From Lolium rigidum (taxonomy: Eukaryota > Streptophyta > Magnoliopsida > Poales > Poaceae): a DNA stretch of 64,000 bases. Positions 33,390-43,699 of the stretch are shown piece after piece. Location: positions 244,082,124 to 244,146,123 of the forward strand of contig NC_061514.1 of assembly GCF_022539505.1 (NCBI RefSeq), in the 5' to 3' direction. Made by a program: the position numbers and the translations under genes. Each line of letters opens with the position of its first letter. Position 1 is the first letter of the stretch. Below the pieces are notes generated by a model that did no database searches, had not been told where the DNA came from, and saw only the letters and a program-made list of their open reading frames with translations.

Positions 33390-34735
33390 TTTGAAACAGT
33401 AGGCACAAAGTGCAAAGCTTTAAATTAATAAAGCTCATACGGCAAGGTTTGATATAAGATGTAGAGAAACAACTTACAACCAACATAGACAACATCGGAC
33501 AAAGGAAAAACAAGAAAAACAACCGGAGTCCTTGATCCCTTCAAATCGTGAGCAGAGCACCATGGGACGTCGAAGGGAGGTCTCGAAGAAAAAGCGTCGT
33601 CAACGAGTGGCCGTCCTCGCCCGCAGCAGGAGAAGCGAGTGCCATTGCCCGAGCGTTCTCTTTCATGACCGAAGAGGGACCCCTGCCTCCTCGCCTTGCC
33701 TCGAAGGGCGCCGCACCGCCGTCATTGGAAATGATCACCCCGAGCAGAGAGTTGTCCATGAACTAGACTGCCAATTGGGCACGAAAGAGTCGAGCTACAC
33801 GTTGCACCGAGCTCGCCTTGAGACGCCTTTCCGCCTGCCATGGATACACTCACGCCGAAACGAAGCCGCGGGTTTGATCGTTGATGAAGAAGTTGCACGA
33901 GACTAGGAGATCACCATGGTACACAAGGAACCAAGGCGAACCCCGAGCCACACCGCCACCGCTGCATCCACCAGCCAAGACATAGCCACCCCCACCGTCC
34001 CATCGATCCCAAGGCGGCGCCTTCAAGAAAGTAACGACGTTACCAACGCCTCCGCCGCCCGCAAGCGTCGTCATCGTAAATACGGAAGGGGAGGGGGAAA
34101 GGAGGAGAGTAAAGACGGTACCTCAAGAAGGACGCACGGCGTCCGCAGGCATCGTCACCGTCGGACAAGCAAGGCTATCCAGGGATTTCTCCCTCTCTCA
34201 CAACCCGAGAACCAGCATCTAACCCGACCAAAGATCCGGCGAACGAGGGCCTCCATGGACAATAGCTGGAGATGCAGGGTGGGCCGAGGACGCAGTGTGG
34301 AGGATGACCTTCAGATCTTGCGCCGGCGTACGTGAAACCGCCGCCACGCCCCGACCAGCTCCCGGCCGTCCTCACGGCCGAGGGTGCTCGGACCTCATCC
34401 GCGCCCACCGCTCGCCGCCAAGCCGGTGGCGCACCCCGAGGCCGCCGCCTCGGCGTCCGGGCCCTCCACCCGGGAGAGCCGACCAGTAGAAGTTGTGTTG
34501 TCGCTATCGTTGCCCATGAGGAAGAAGACATCGTTGCCTAGCTCCGCCGCCTCGACCACGAGGAAACGCCCGCCGCGGCGCGCCGGCCCGCCGCACGAGG
34601 AGCTGCCGATTCCTCGTTGTGGATCTCCGCCGCCCGAGGGAAAGGGCCCCACGCCAACTCCACACGGGAGAGATCCAGGGGTCCGCTGCCGCCAGCGGTG
34701 GTGCGGGGAGGGGGGCGAGGAGGAGGGAGCAAACA
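33390..34735 (-). mobile_element. GC-rich LINE-like insertion 1
   Basis: This 1346-bp unit is flanked by the 11-bp direct repeat TACAAATAGAT (33379-33389 and 34736-34746). Read on the minus strand, it starts GC-rich and ends in an AT-rich tail with CTTTATTAATTTAAAG and CTGTTTCAAA, which resembles plant LINE 3' ends. Several overlapping GC-rich open frames exist, but none shows RT, endonuclease or any domain I know, so it would be non-autonomous. The word GGCGCCTTCAA recurs in insertion 2. Confidence 0.6.
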
Positions 34736-34746
34736 TACAAATAGAT

Positions 34747-34935
34747 AATAGTTTTGGGATTACAATGGGATAGATGGAGGGGTGGATGATGATGGGTAGA
34801 TGATGGCTAATTAAATCATCCATGATTATGACCGAAATTCACCTAGAAGTTAAGCATATCCTTTCATCCACTTTTTGGGTGGTTGATTATAACACTTATG
34901 TAGATATAGAAACCCACACTACGTAAGTGCACTAA
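34747..34935. other. Unassigned DNA
   Basis: Short AT-rich stretch between the LINE-like insertion and the Helitron. Nothing recognised. Confidence 0.4.
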
Positions 34936-36922
34936 TCTATAATATCTAAATTAGCGCAACCCACTCAATGTATTTCTCTTAACATGCAAGCTATACACCT
35001 CAGCAAATTTCTAATTGGTCCACATCATTCCTCCTTTTGAGCCACGTCATCAGTAACACGTTATTAGCTAGCAACCCACTAAGACAAGTTGGCCGGTCTA
35101 TTGCCATGAATGTTTGGCTCTCCATCAAATTACTTCTGTTGGTAACGGCAAGCCCATGTAACAGCGGTAGTGGCGTTTACTACACACACCACCCCTCATA
35201 GTCTCACCCCAGTAGCAAACATTAATTGTTAGTTTTCTGCTCTTACAGTGAGCCACATTATCAGAATTTACAATGAGCCACAATATCAGAATTATTGTAA
35301 GCAATTGGATTTGGTAGCCTGGTCAGACAACATCCATTTGTTCTGGACATGGAGAGTCTGTCCACTATCCAACATGCAGCAGTTTTAATGCGCACTAATT
35401 AACTTGGGGCACACAATGAGTCTTCCGCCTTCAATCCAATCGATTTAACACATGTATCTACTCCTCTGCCACCGATTCATCACGCGCGTTTTCTTAGAGG
35501 AAATCCACCATGGTCTCCTTTTCATCTCTGAGTATAAATTAAGACGTAGGCCTCCTCCTTAGTCCCTGCAGGCGGTATACACCAGCCACAAGCAGGGGCT
35601 GGCCGCTGAAATTCTTCTGTGGCGGCAGTGATCGGGAGATGTCAATGTAAGCTGACCACTAATCTCTTAATCTTTGACGTTACATATTTTGGATTAAATA
35701 TTTCGATATCAGGTTGTTTTCTTTTTTGCTTTTTTTTGCATGTTGGATGATCGGCATGACAAGTGACAAAGGTGCGGGCATATTGTTTTGAGGACATGGC
35801 TGATTATCGGAGCGTTCAACGAGAATTAGTCGGGCAAGGTTGCCTGCCGTTTGTTTCAGTTCAATAAGAATAATTAGCCAAGGTACAAACTTTACTATTT
35901 GCAAGACTACTTTTTTCCTCTCTGCCGTTTGTTGCTTGCTTCAGCCTCTCCTTCACTCTACAAATGTAATTCCTTTGCCGTTCTCTTCTAGGTACAAGAG
36001 AGATTTGGTGTGCTAGCATGATATTTATTTCGGCTCAAGGTTGCAAGCTTCAGGAGAAGGATGAAAACTTAATTTTTACAACCTTCATATGTAGATTTAT
36101 TTTGCAACTGGTGACCAACGCTGATCAATTTAAACAGTACAGAAAGCATCAATGCATGATGATGAACCACGCTGCTTTGGTTTAAGCCTCGGTTGTTCAA
36201 ACCATATAAACTGAATCTGTATTGGACAACTAGGTTTTTACAAGCGAAACTCAGGGTTGATGCTTCTCACAATATATGCAGAGCATGAGTCATCTTCCGA
36301 GTTTAGGTCATACTCTTAAGACCGCACTAACTCGTTGAAATTTTTGTTAGACGACGTGTTTCTTGACAATTTATTTTACAGTCACTGTTCTAAGTAGGTT
36401 TTTACAAGCGAAACTCAGCTTTGATGCTTCTAACAATATATGCAGAGCAGGAATTATTGTCCGAGTTCAGGTCATACTGTCAAGAATGCACTAACTCAAT
36501 ATATATGGGTATTGTGGTCATATTATTTACTTACAAACATCTTTTTTTTGCAAATTACATTTTGGCGCATTGTATCGTACGAAACTTATGAAATCTGCTA
36601 ATTATTAGCCCTATCAAACACAACTTTGTCTAAATTTGTGTATTTTAGCATTTCTCTATGCAACACATTATCCTTTATCAATTCAACTCAGGTGATAACT
36701 ATTTTCATCCGACTTTCAACTTAACAATATATGTACCAAAATAGTGCACATTGTAAAATTGTAGGATAGAATACACAGTAGCATTGGATTTTGCCCCATA
36801 ACTGGAATCATTGGCTCTAAATTTACATGGCTTCTACAAATAACTATTTTTGATTTTTTAACAACTTTCATCATTAAAATGTTTATTGATAATTCCGCAG
36901 CAACGCGCGGGGTATCATCTAG
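34936..36922 (+). mobile_element. Non-autonomous Helitron
   Basis: The 5' end TCTATAATATC at 34936 follows an A. The 3' end has a GC-rich hairpin (CCGC paired with GCGG, around 36895-36910) about 10 bp before CTAG at 36919-36922, which is followed by T. Insertion between A and T without a target duplication is the Helitron rule. The 1987-bp body is AT-rich with no Rep/helicase ORF. A second copy lacking the first 28 bp is at 38800-40759 as part of the tandem duplication. Confidence 0.7.
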
Positions 36923-37361
36923 TAGAACTTTTATTTTGAGTGCAAAAATGCACACAATAAAAAACGAGGAACCATATATTGCTGTTTTTATAGTAGATTG
37001 TTACTTGAAAACTTATCACATGTTAAAGTGATGATACCAAGAGGGTACCTGTAATGGTGTGGTAGGATTTCCCTGGGTTGCTCGATCGTGTGCAGCGGCG
37101 CGGGAGTTATTGGTTGTTCCAAAACAATCTCACAAGTAACGATCACATCTTCCCTGACTTTTTACGCAGTACAAATATAGACGTTTACATACATGCTCAT
37201 ATACTCATTCATATGAACGCACGTACGCACCCTACCCCTATGCAGAGGTGTGCTCCGGTATTTTCCCTGTTACCTTCTTCCACCATCACCAAGGTTGAAG
37301 GATAACTTAGCTCACGAAAGGCTATCAGAAACAAAAGTCGGGCAACCATCACCGCCAACAA
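36923..37361. other. Intergenic DNA 3' of minus-strand gene
   Basis: No gene. It holds the downstream region of the minus-strand gene. The same sequence recurs at 40760-41198. Confidence 0.5.
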
Positions 37362-38036
37362 CTAGTCCGACGCCGCCACCATATCGCTATTCTCTGCCCG
37401 ACCCAAATTGTAGAATCGGCATGCGGATTGCTGAGATCGCCCACCCAGGGTCGCATCACACCATATCCAGTGGCATCCTGCCTGACCGACTGAGCTCCGA
37501 GAATCAAACAAGTTCGTACATTGTGTCATTTCGACCTGAAGCGTTAGAGCTTCCCCAGATTTCCACTTGGCCATGCTTTGGGGAGAATCGCTGACCAGCT
37601 CGGTCGAGGTTGTTGCCATGGCCACCGCTTCTGTCATCTTCCTGAGGCAAGTATACGGGAAGTAAGCCTTACCAAGGGGTGTCCCATCGTGCCAAACATC
37701 AGCCTCCCAAGCTCGCACGCACATCTCATGCCGCTTGTAGCGGCTGATGACGCGCGCGGTGAGGTTGAACCGCGGATGTAGCGTCTTGTCCTGCGGAATC
37801 GATGCCACGATTCCGGTGATCTCCACCTGGTGGTACCCTTCACCGGCATGGTTTGCTGTGATGATCAGCCCCAAGTGATGGGACGCAAACGCGAGCAGCA
37901 GGAAGAGGAGGAAGGCGAGAGAGATCACCAGGGTGATCAAGGCCAACAGGTATTTGCTTTTCTTCAGGCGAGACCCCTCTCGACTAGTTCCACCACCAAT
38001 GCGATCGCAGATGGGAATTCCATGGGGAAAATCCAC
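37362..38036 (-). CDS. LEA_2/NDR1-HIN1-like membrane protein, copy 1
   Basis: A 224-residue single-exon protein. A short N-terminus with a basic patch (RLKKSK, residues 23-28) precedes one hydrophobic segment at about 30-50, so it should sit with its N-terminus in the cytosol. The rest resembles the grass LEA_2-like beta-sandwich region: YHQVEITGIVASIP, PRFNLTARV with a possible N-glycosylation site, WHDGTPLGKAYFP, and WKSGEALTLQVEM. Two Cys-containing motifs near the end (CHWIWCDATLGG) resemble the plus-strand neighbour, so the two genes are probably paralogues. Related proteins are linked to stress and pathogen responses; the role here is unknown. A TATATAAA box lies about 50 bp upstream. 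Confidence 0.7.
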   Translation of the reverse strand: MDFPHGIPICDRIGGGTSREGSRLKKSKYLLALITLVISLAFLLFLLLAFASHHLGLIITANHAGEGYHQVEITGIVASIPQDKTLHPRFNLTARVISRYKRHEMCVRAWEADVWHDGTPLGKAYFPYTCLRKMTEAVAMATTSTELVSDSPQSMAKWKSGEALTLQVEMTQCTNLFDSRSSVGQAGCHWIWCDATLGGRSQQSACRFYNLGRAENSDMVAASD

Positions 38037-38304
38037 AGGATCTTAATTTTGGTACACCGAGGTCAAAGTATATCGACGGACCTGTGTTTATATACACAGA
38101 TGAAGGACCGATCGGTACTCAGACTCGAACTTGAATTATTTCCGAGTCAGATGGCGTCCAGGTACTAAGATGCACAGTCGGTATTGGTCTGGACTTGGAT
38201 CCAAATACTACTAAATCTCAAGTCCTATATAGTAGACGCAACGCTGAACCCCTTTGCCCTTCAGACCGGCCTGGCTCGTGCTAGCTGCGTTTATCATAAC
38301 AGTC
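38037..38304. promoter_or_regulatory. Shared divergent promoter, copy 1
   Basis: The two genes start 268 bp apart on opposite strands. TATATAAA on the minus strand (38088-38095) fits the left gene; CTATATAG at 38225-38232 fits the right gene, about 73 bp before its ATG. Co-regulation is plausible. An identical copy is at 41874-42141. Confidence 0.6.
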
Positions 38305-38850
38305 ATGGCAGAATCTGGCGACTACGGTGGTTACATCGCCTTCGAACCAGAGCCTCCCGATCACGACGGGAAAGTCGACGATCCGCTCATCAGTTTGCTG
38401 GTCGCGCTGGCGCTGATCGGCCTGGTCGCGATCTGTGCAGGCTTGGCCTTCTACACGTTCCACCTCACTCGAGCCCTAGAGCCTAGGTACTCCGTTCAGA
38501 TCACAGGCGTCCAAGGGTTTGACCCCTTGCAAAGCTCGCCGTCGCCGGCCCTCAACCTCAGTATCCATGTCGACAACAAGCAGCATATACGACGAGTCTG
38601 CAAGGAGGAGAGCAATGTGGTCGTGTACTACAACGAAGCGAGCGACGACAGAATTAACGAGACCAGCATCGGATGGGGCAGGTTGCCTGCCTTCTGCGTG
38701 GATAGGTTGTCGACGAGGGACCTCGGCTTGAGCTTGTCCAACCAGGGCGTGTTCCTCTCGCAGAGGTTGAGGGAGAAGATGGGGTGCGACCGGCAAAGCC
38801 TCAATGTATTTCTCTTAACATGCAAGCTATACACCTCAGCAAATTTCTAA
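38305..38850 (+). pseudogene. LEA_2-like membrane protein gene, copy 1, truncated
   Basis: I chose the ATG at 38305 (MAESGDYGGYIAFEPEPPD) rather than the in-frame ATG at 38254, because the stretch before it lies close to the TATA box. A hydrophobic segment covers about residues 29-51, followed by YSVQITGVQGFDP, ALNLSIHVDN and WGRLPAFCVDRLS, the same pattern as the divergent neighbour. The gene is cut at the duplication junction after KMGCDRQS. The frame then runs 15 codons into Helitron sequence and stops at 38848-38850. The last third of the domain is missing, so the product is probably non-functional. Confidence 0.7.
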
Positions 38851-40759
38851 TTGGTCCACATCATTCCTCCTTTTGAGCCACGTCATCAGTAACACGTTAT
38901 TAGCTAGCAACCCACTAAGACAAGTTGGCCGGTCTATTGCCATGAATGTTTGGCTCTCCATCAAATTACTTCTGTTGGTAACGGCAAGCCCATGTAACAG
39001 CGGTAGTGGCGTTTACTACACACACCACCCCCTCATAGTCTCACCCCAGTAGCAAACATTAATTGTTAGTTTTCTGCTCTTACAGTGAGCCACATTATCA
39101 GAATTTACAATGAGCCACAATATCAGAATTATTGTAAGCAATTGGATTTGGTAGCCTGGTCAGACAACATCCATTTGTTCTGGACATGGAGAGTCTGTCC
39201 ACTATCCAACATGCAGCAGTTTTAATGCGCACTAATTAACTTGGGGCACACAATGAGTCTTCCGCCTTCAATCCAATCGATTTAACACATGTATCTACTC
39301 CTCTGCCACCGATTCATCACGCGCGTTTTCTTAGAGGAAATCCACCATGGTCTCCTTTTCATCTCTGAGTATAAATTAAGACGTAGGCCTCCTCCTTAGT
39401 CCCTGCAGGCGGTATACACCAGCCACAAGCAGGGGCTGGCCGCTGAAATTCTTCTGTGGCGGCAGTGATCGGGAGATGTCAATGTAAGCTGACCACTAAT
39501 CTCTTAATCTTTGACGTTACATATTTTGGATTAAATATTTCGATATCAGGTTGTTTTCTTTTTTGCTTTTTTTTGCATGTTGGATGATCGGCATGACAAG
39601 TGACAAAGGTGCGGGCATATTGTTTTGAGGACATGGCTGATTATCGGAGCGTTCAACGAGAATTAGTCGGGCAAGGTTGCCTGCCGTTTGTTTCAGTTCA
39701 ATAAGAATAATTAGCCAAGGTACAAACTTTACTATTTGCAAGACTACTTTTTTCCTCTCTGCCGTTTGTTGCTTGCTTCAGCCTCTCCTTCACTCTACAA
39801 ATGTAATTCCTTTGCCGTTCTCTTCTAGGTACAAGAGAGATTTGGTGTGCTAGCATGATATTTATTTCGGCTCAAGGTTGCAAGCTTCAGGAGAAGGATG
39901 AAAACTTAATTTTTACAACCTTCATATGTAGATTTATTTTGCAACTGGTGACCAACGCTGATCAATTTAAACAGTACAGAAAGCATCAATGCATGATGAT
40001 GAACCACGCTGCTTTGGTTTAAGCCTCGGTTGTTCAAACCATATAAACTGAATCTGTATTGGACAACTAGGTTTTTACAAGCGAAACTCAGGGTTGATGC
40101 TTCTCACAATATATGCAGAGCATGAGTCATCTTCCGAGTTTAGGTCATACTCTTAAGACCGCACTAACTCGTTGAAATTTTTGTTAGACGACGTGTTTCT
40201 TGACAATTTATTTTACAGTCACTGTTCTAAGTAGGTTTTTACAAGCGAAACTCAGCTTTGATGCTTCTAACAATATATGCAGAGCAGGAATCATTGTCCG
40301 AGTTCAGGTCATACTGTCAAGAATGCACTAACTCAATATATATGGGTATTGTGGTCATATTATTTACTTACAAACATCTTTTTTTTGCAAATTACATTTT
40401 GGCGCATTGTATCGTACGAAACTTATGAAATCTGCTAATTATTAGCCCTATCAAACACAACTTTGTCTAAATTTGTGTATTTTAGCATTTCTCTATGCAA
40501 CACATTATCCTTTATCAATTCAACTCAGGTGATAACTATTTTCATCCGACTTTCAACTTAACAATATATGTACCAAAATAGTGCACATTGTAAAATTGTA
40601 GGATAGAATACACAGTAGCATTGGATTTTGCCCCATAACTGGAATCATTGGCTCTAAATTTACATGGCTTCTACAAATAACTATTTTTGATTTTTTAACA
40701 ACTTTCATCATTAAAATGTTTATTGATAATTCCGCAGCAACGCGCGGGGTATCATCTAG
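38800..40759 (+). mobile_element. Helitron copy 2, 5' end missing
   Basis: This is the same Helitron as 34936-36922, without its first 28 bp, ending at CTAG 40756-40759. It arose by duplication, not by a second transposition. Confidence 0.75.
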
Positions 40760-41198
40760 TAGAACTTTTATTTTGAGTGCAAAAATGCACACAATAAAAA
40801 ACGAGGAACCATATATTGCTGTTTTTATAGTAGATTGTTACTTGAAAACTTATCACATGTTAAAGTGATGATACCAAGAGGGTACCTGTAATGGTGTGGT
40901 AGGATTTCCCTGGGTTGCTCGATCGTGTGCAGCGGCGCGGGAGTTATTGGTTGTTCCAAAACAATCTCACAAGTAACGATCACATCTTCCCTGACTTTTT
41001 ACGCAGTACAAATATAGACGTTTACATACATGCTCATATACTCATTCATATGAACGCACGTACGCACCCTACCCCTATGCAGAGGTGTGCTCCGGTATTT
41101 TCCCTGTTACCTTCTTCCACCATCACCAAGGTTGAAGGATAACTTAGCTCACGAAAGGCTATCAGAAACAAAAGTCGGGCAACCATCACCGCCAACAA
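40760..41198. other. Intergenic DNA, duplicate of 36923-37361
   Basis: No gene seen; second copy of the region downstream of the minus-strand gene. Confidence 0.5.
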
Positions 41199-41873
41199 CT
41201 AGTCCGACGCCGCCACCATATCGCTATTCTCTGCCCGACCCAAATTGTAGAATCGGCATGCGGATTGCTGAGATCGCCCACCCAGGGTCGCATCACACCA
41301 TATCCAGTGGCATCCTGCCTGACCGACTGAGCTCCGAGAATCAAACAAGTTCGTACATTGTGTCATTTCGACCTGAAGCGTTAGAGCTTCCCCAGATTTC
41401 CACTTGGCCATGCTTTGGGGAGAATCGCTGACCAGCTCGGTCGAGGTTGTTGCCATGGCCACCGCTTCTGTCATCTTCCTGAGGCAAGTATACGGGAAGT
41501 AAGCCTTACCAAGGGGTGTCCCATCGTGCCAAACATCAGCCTCCCAAGCTCGCACGCACATCTCATGCCGCTTGTAGCGGCTGATGACGCGCGCGGTGAG
41601 GTTGAACCGCGGATGTAGCGTCTTGTCCTGCGGAATCGATGCCACGATTCCGGTGATCTCCACCTGGTGGTACCCTTCACCGGCATGGTTTGCTGTGATG
41701 ATCAGCCCCAAGTGATGGGACGCAAACGCGAGCAGCAGGAAGAGGAGGAAGGCGAGAGAGATCACCAGGGTGATCAAGGCCAACAGGTATTTGCTTTTCT
41801 TCAGGCGAGACCCCTCTCGACTAGTTCCACCACCAATGCGATCGCAGATGGGAATTCCATGGGGAAAATCCAC
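41199..41873 (-). CDS. LEA_2/NDR1-HIN1-like membrane protein, copy 2
   Basis: The predicted protein is identical to that at 37362-38036: 224 residues, one membrane segment at about 30-50 and a LEA_2-like outer domain. Both copies have an intact frame and the same promoter, so gene dosage may be doubled. The pairing with the plus-strand gene is complete only in this copy. Confidence 0.7.
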   Translation of the reverse strand: MDFPHGIPICDRIGGGTSREGSRLKKSKYLLALITLVISLAFLLFLLLAFASHHLGLIITANHAGEGYHQVEITGIVASIPQDKTLHPRFNLTARVISRYKRHEMCVRAWEADVWHDGTPLGKAYFPYTCLRKMTEAVAMATTSTELVSDSPQSMAKWKSGEALTLQVEMTQCTNLFDSRSSVGQAGCHWIWCDATLGGRSQQSACRFYNLGRAENSDMVAASD

Positions 41874-42141
41874 AGGATCTTAATTTTGGTACACCGAGGT
41901 CAAAGTATATCGACGGACCTGTGTTTATATACACAGATGAAGGACCGATCGGTACTCAGACTCGAACTTGAATTATTTCCGAGTCAGATGGCGTCCAGGT
42001 ACTAAGATGCACAGTCGGTATTGGTCTGGACTTGGATCCAAATACTACTAAATCTCAAGTCCTATATAGTAGACGCAACGCTGAACCCCTTTGCCCTTCA
42101 GACCGGCCTGGCTCGTGCTAGCTGCGTTTATCATAACAGTC
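41874..42141. promoter_or_regulatory. Shared divergent promoter, copy 2
   Basis: This repeats the 268-bp intergenic region of copy 1, with both TATA-like boxes (41925-41932 on the minus strand and 42062-42069 on the plus strand). Confidence 0.6.
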
Positions 42142-42963
42142 ATGGCAGAATCTGGCGACTACGGTGGTTACATCGCCTTCGAACCAGAGCCTCCCGATCA
42201 CGACGGGAAAGTCGACGATCCGCTCATCAGTTTGCTGGTCGCGCTGGCGCTGATCGGCCTGGTCGCGATCTGTGCAGGCTTGGCCTTCTACACGTTCCAC
42301 CTCACTCGAGCCCTAGAGCCTAGGTACTCCGTTCAGATCACAGGCGTCCAAGGGTTTGACCCCTTGCAAAGCTCGCCGTCGCCGGCCCTCAACCTCAGTA
42401 TCCATGTCGACAACAAGCAGCATATACGACGAGTCTGCAAGGAGGAGAGCAATGTGGTCGTGTACTACAACGAAGCGAGCGACGACAGAATTAACGAGAC
42501 CAGCATCGGATGGGGCAGGTTGCCTGCCTTCTGCGTGGATAGGTTGTCGACGAGGGACCTCGGCTTGAGCTTGTCCAACCAGGGCGTGTTCCTCTCGCAG
42601 AGGTTGAGGGAGAAGATGGGGTGCGACCGGCAAAGCCGAGGAATGAAGATGGCCGTCGAGATCAAGCCTGTCCATTCAGAGGAGGCATCTAGGGCGTGCA
42701 TCGTGATGTGTGATGGCAAGCTTGGCCAGTCCGTCGCAGCAGCGCCAGCAATGCCGTGCCTCCAACTATGTGCGACAGAAAGAAAATTTATTTACTACAA
42801 GACTCAACGGGGAGAGGCATTTCTGGTCCCGAGCTCATCTCAGCTCGTTTTCTGGACCGTTTATTTGCGCCAAGATCGGTGGTACACAGAGTATTCTGTT
42901 TCGTATGTGTGTTACACGCTGCAGAATTGTGGCCCACCTGTGCATCGTATTTTTTTTAGATGA
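42142..42963 (+). CDS. LEA_2-like membrane protein gene, copy 2, altered 3' end
   Basis: A 273-residue frame from ATG 42142. The first 165 residues equal copy 1. Beyond the breakpoint it continues RGMKMAVEIKPVHSEEASRA, CIVMCDGKLGQ and CLQLCATERKF, which aligns by eye with the Cys-containing end of the minus-strand neighbour. The natural protein may have ended soon after that. The last residues run into a T-rich tail (42951-42957) and a TGA at 42961-42963 that belong to LINE-like insertion 2. Thus the present C-terminus, and probably the 3' UTR and poly(A) signal, are changed by the insertion. Whether the gene is still expressed cannot be told from sequence. Confidence 0.6.
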   Translation: MAESGDYGGYIAFEPEPPDHDGKVDDPLISLLVALALIGLVAICAGLAFYTFHLTRALEPRYSVQITGVQGFDPLQSSPSPALNLSIHVDNKQHIRRVCKEESNVVVYYNEASDDRINETSIGWGRLPAFCVDRLSTRDLGLSLSNQGVFLSQRLREKMGCDRQSRGMKMAVEIKPVHSEEASRACIVMCDGKLGQSVAAAPAMPCLQLCATERKFIYYKTQRGEAFLVPSSSQLVFWTVYLRQDRWYTEYSVSYVCYTLQNCGPPVHRIFFR

Positions 42964-43699
42964 AAGACACTCAAGTGCCCGACTTTGAATTAACAAAGCC
43001 TCCAACTACGAGAACGATACAAAGTGCTGAACCCAGCTTACAGAACGACACCACACACCCACACGAACTACCGAAGAAGCTACAACCGGAAGCGCGACCA
43101 AAAAGCTCAGCCAAAGCACCTACGAGAACTCGGAGAAGAACAGGAGTCTACATTGTCGGGCCGGAGCTCACTCGAGAGCGAGCCATTTTCACGCGCGCCT
43201 CAACAAAACTCCTCCGTCGTAAAGATGCCACCGGAAGCCGACCACCACCGGGGACCGACCCAATGTTGCTCGCAAACCGAAGAGCAGCGCCAAGGAAGCT
43301 CGACAAGGGAAGGACACGGAGCAAGCCTTGCCGAAGACCGCCGAAGAATCACCTCCGTCACAACCTTCGGTGAGTCTCGCGCTATGGGCTCCAAGACAGT
43401 GTCTTCAAGAAGAGCACGACACCGGAGTGCCGCCACCGCTCGATCCGAGGATCTTGGGTTTTCACTCGGACGAAGTAGAGGGACGGAGGTTGGCCTCACG
43501 GCGCCTTCAACAAGGGAACGCCGTCCGCGGACGCCGCCGCCGTGGCCCGAGGGGCAAAGGTTTCCCCAACCTCTCCGCCATCTACACCCCACACCACTCG
43601 ACTCGCCGAGTACCACGTCGCCCCCACGACCATGGCACCGACCACCACCAGAGCTACTGGCTCGCCCGCCAACCAAATAGCCCCCCCCTTCCAGGGCCG

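Larger units (their letters stand above)
34964..38800. repeat. Tandem duplication, copy 1
   Basis: This 3.84-kb unit repeats at 38801-42637. It contains most of the Helitron, the minus-strand LEA_2-like gene and the 5' part of the plus-strand gene. At the junction (38799-38801) the sequence passes from CGGCAAAGC in the gene to CTCAATG inside the Helitron, with one shared C. I spotted only two differences: one extra C in the C-run near 35199/39035, and T at 36455 against C at 40292. Confidence 0.93.
38801..42637. repeat. Tandem duplication, copy 2
   Basis: This is the near-identical second unit. Its left end starts inside the Helitron; its right end continues without a break into the rest of the plus-strand gene, so copy 2 carries the original gene end. 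Confidence 0.93.

Noticed and set aside
34395..34823. GC-rich open frames of 100-200 codons in 33532-34823, 43024-43808 and 54312-55591
   Set aside because: High GC content leaves several frames open at once on both strands; composition is low-complexity Pro/Arg/Ala/Gly and no domain is visible. They lie in LINE-like insertions.
36897..36922. Reading 36897-36922 as a minus-strand Helitron 5' end (TCTACTAG...)
   Set aside because: The base before it is not A, whereas read on the plus strand it is a hairpin plus CTAG followed by T, and a matching 5' TC end exists at 34936.
37830..38168. ORFs antisense to the LEA_2-like genes
   Set aside because: They are shadows of GC-rich coding sequence and of the promoter; no domain.
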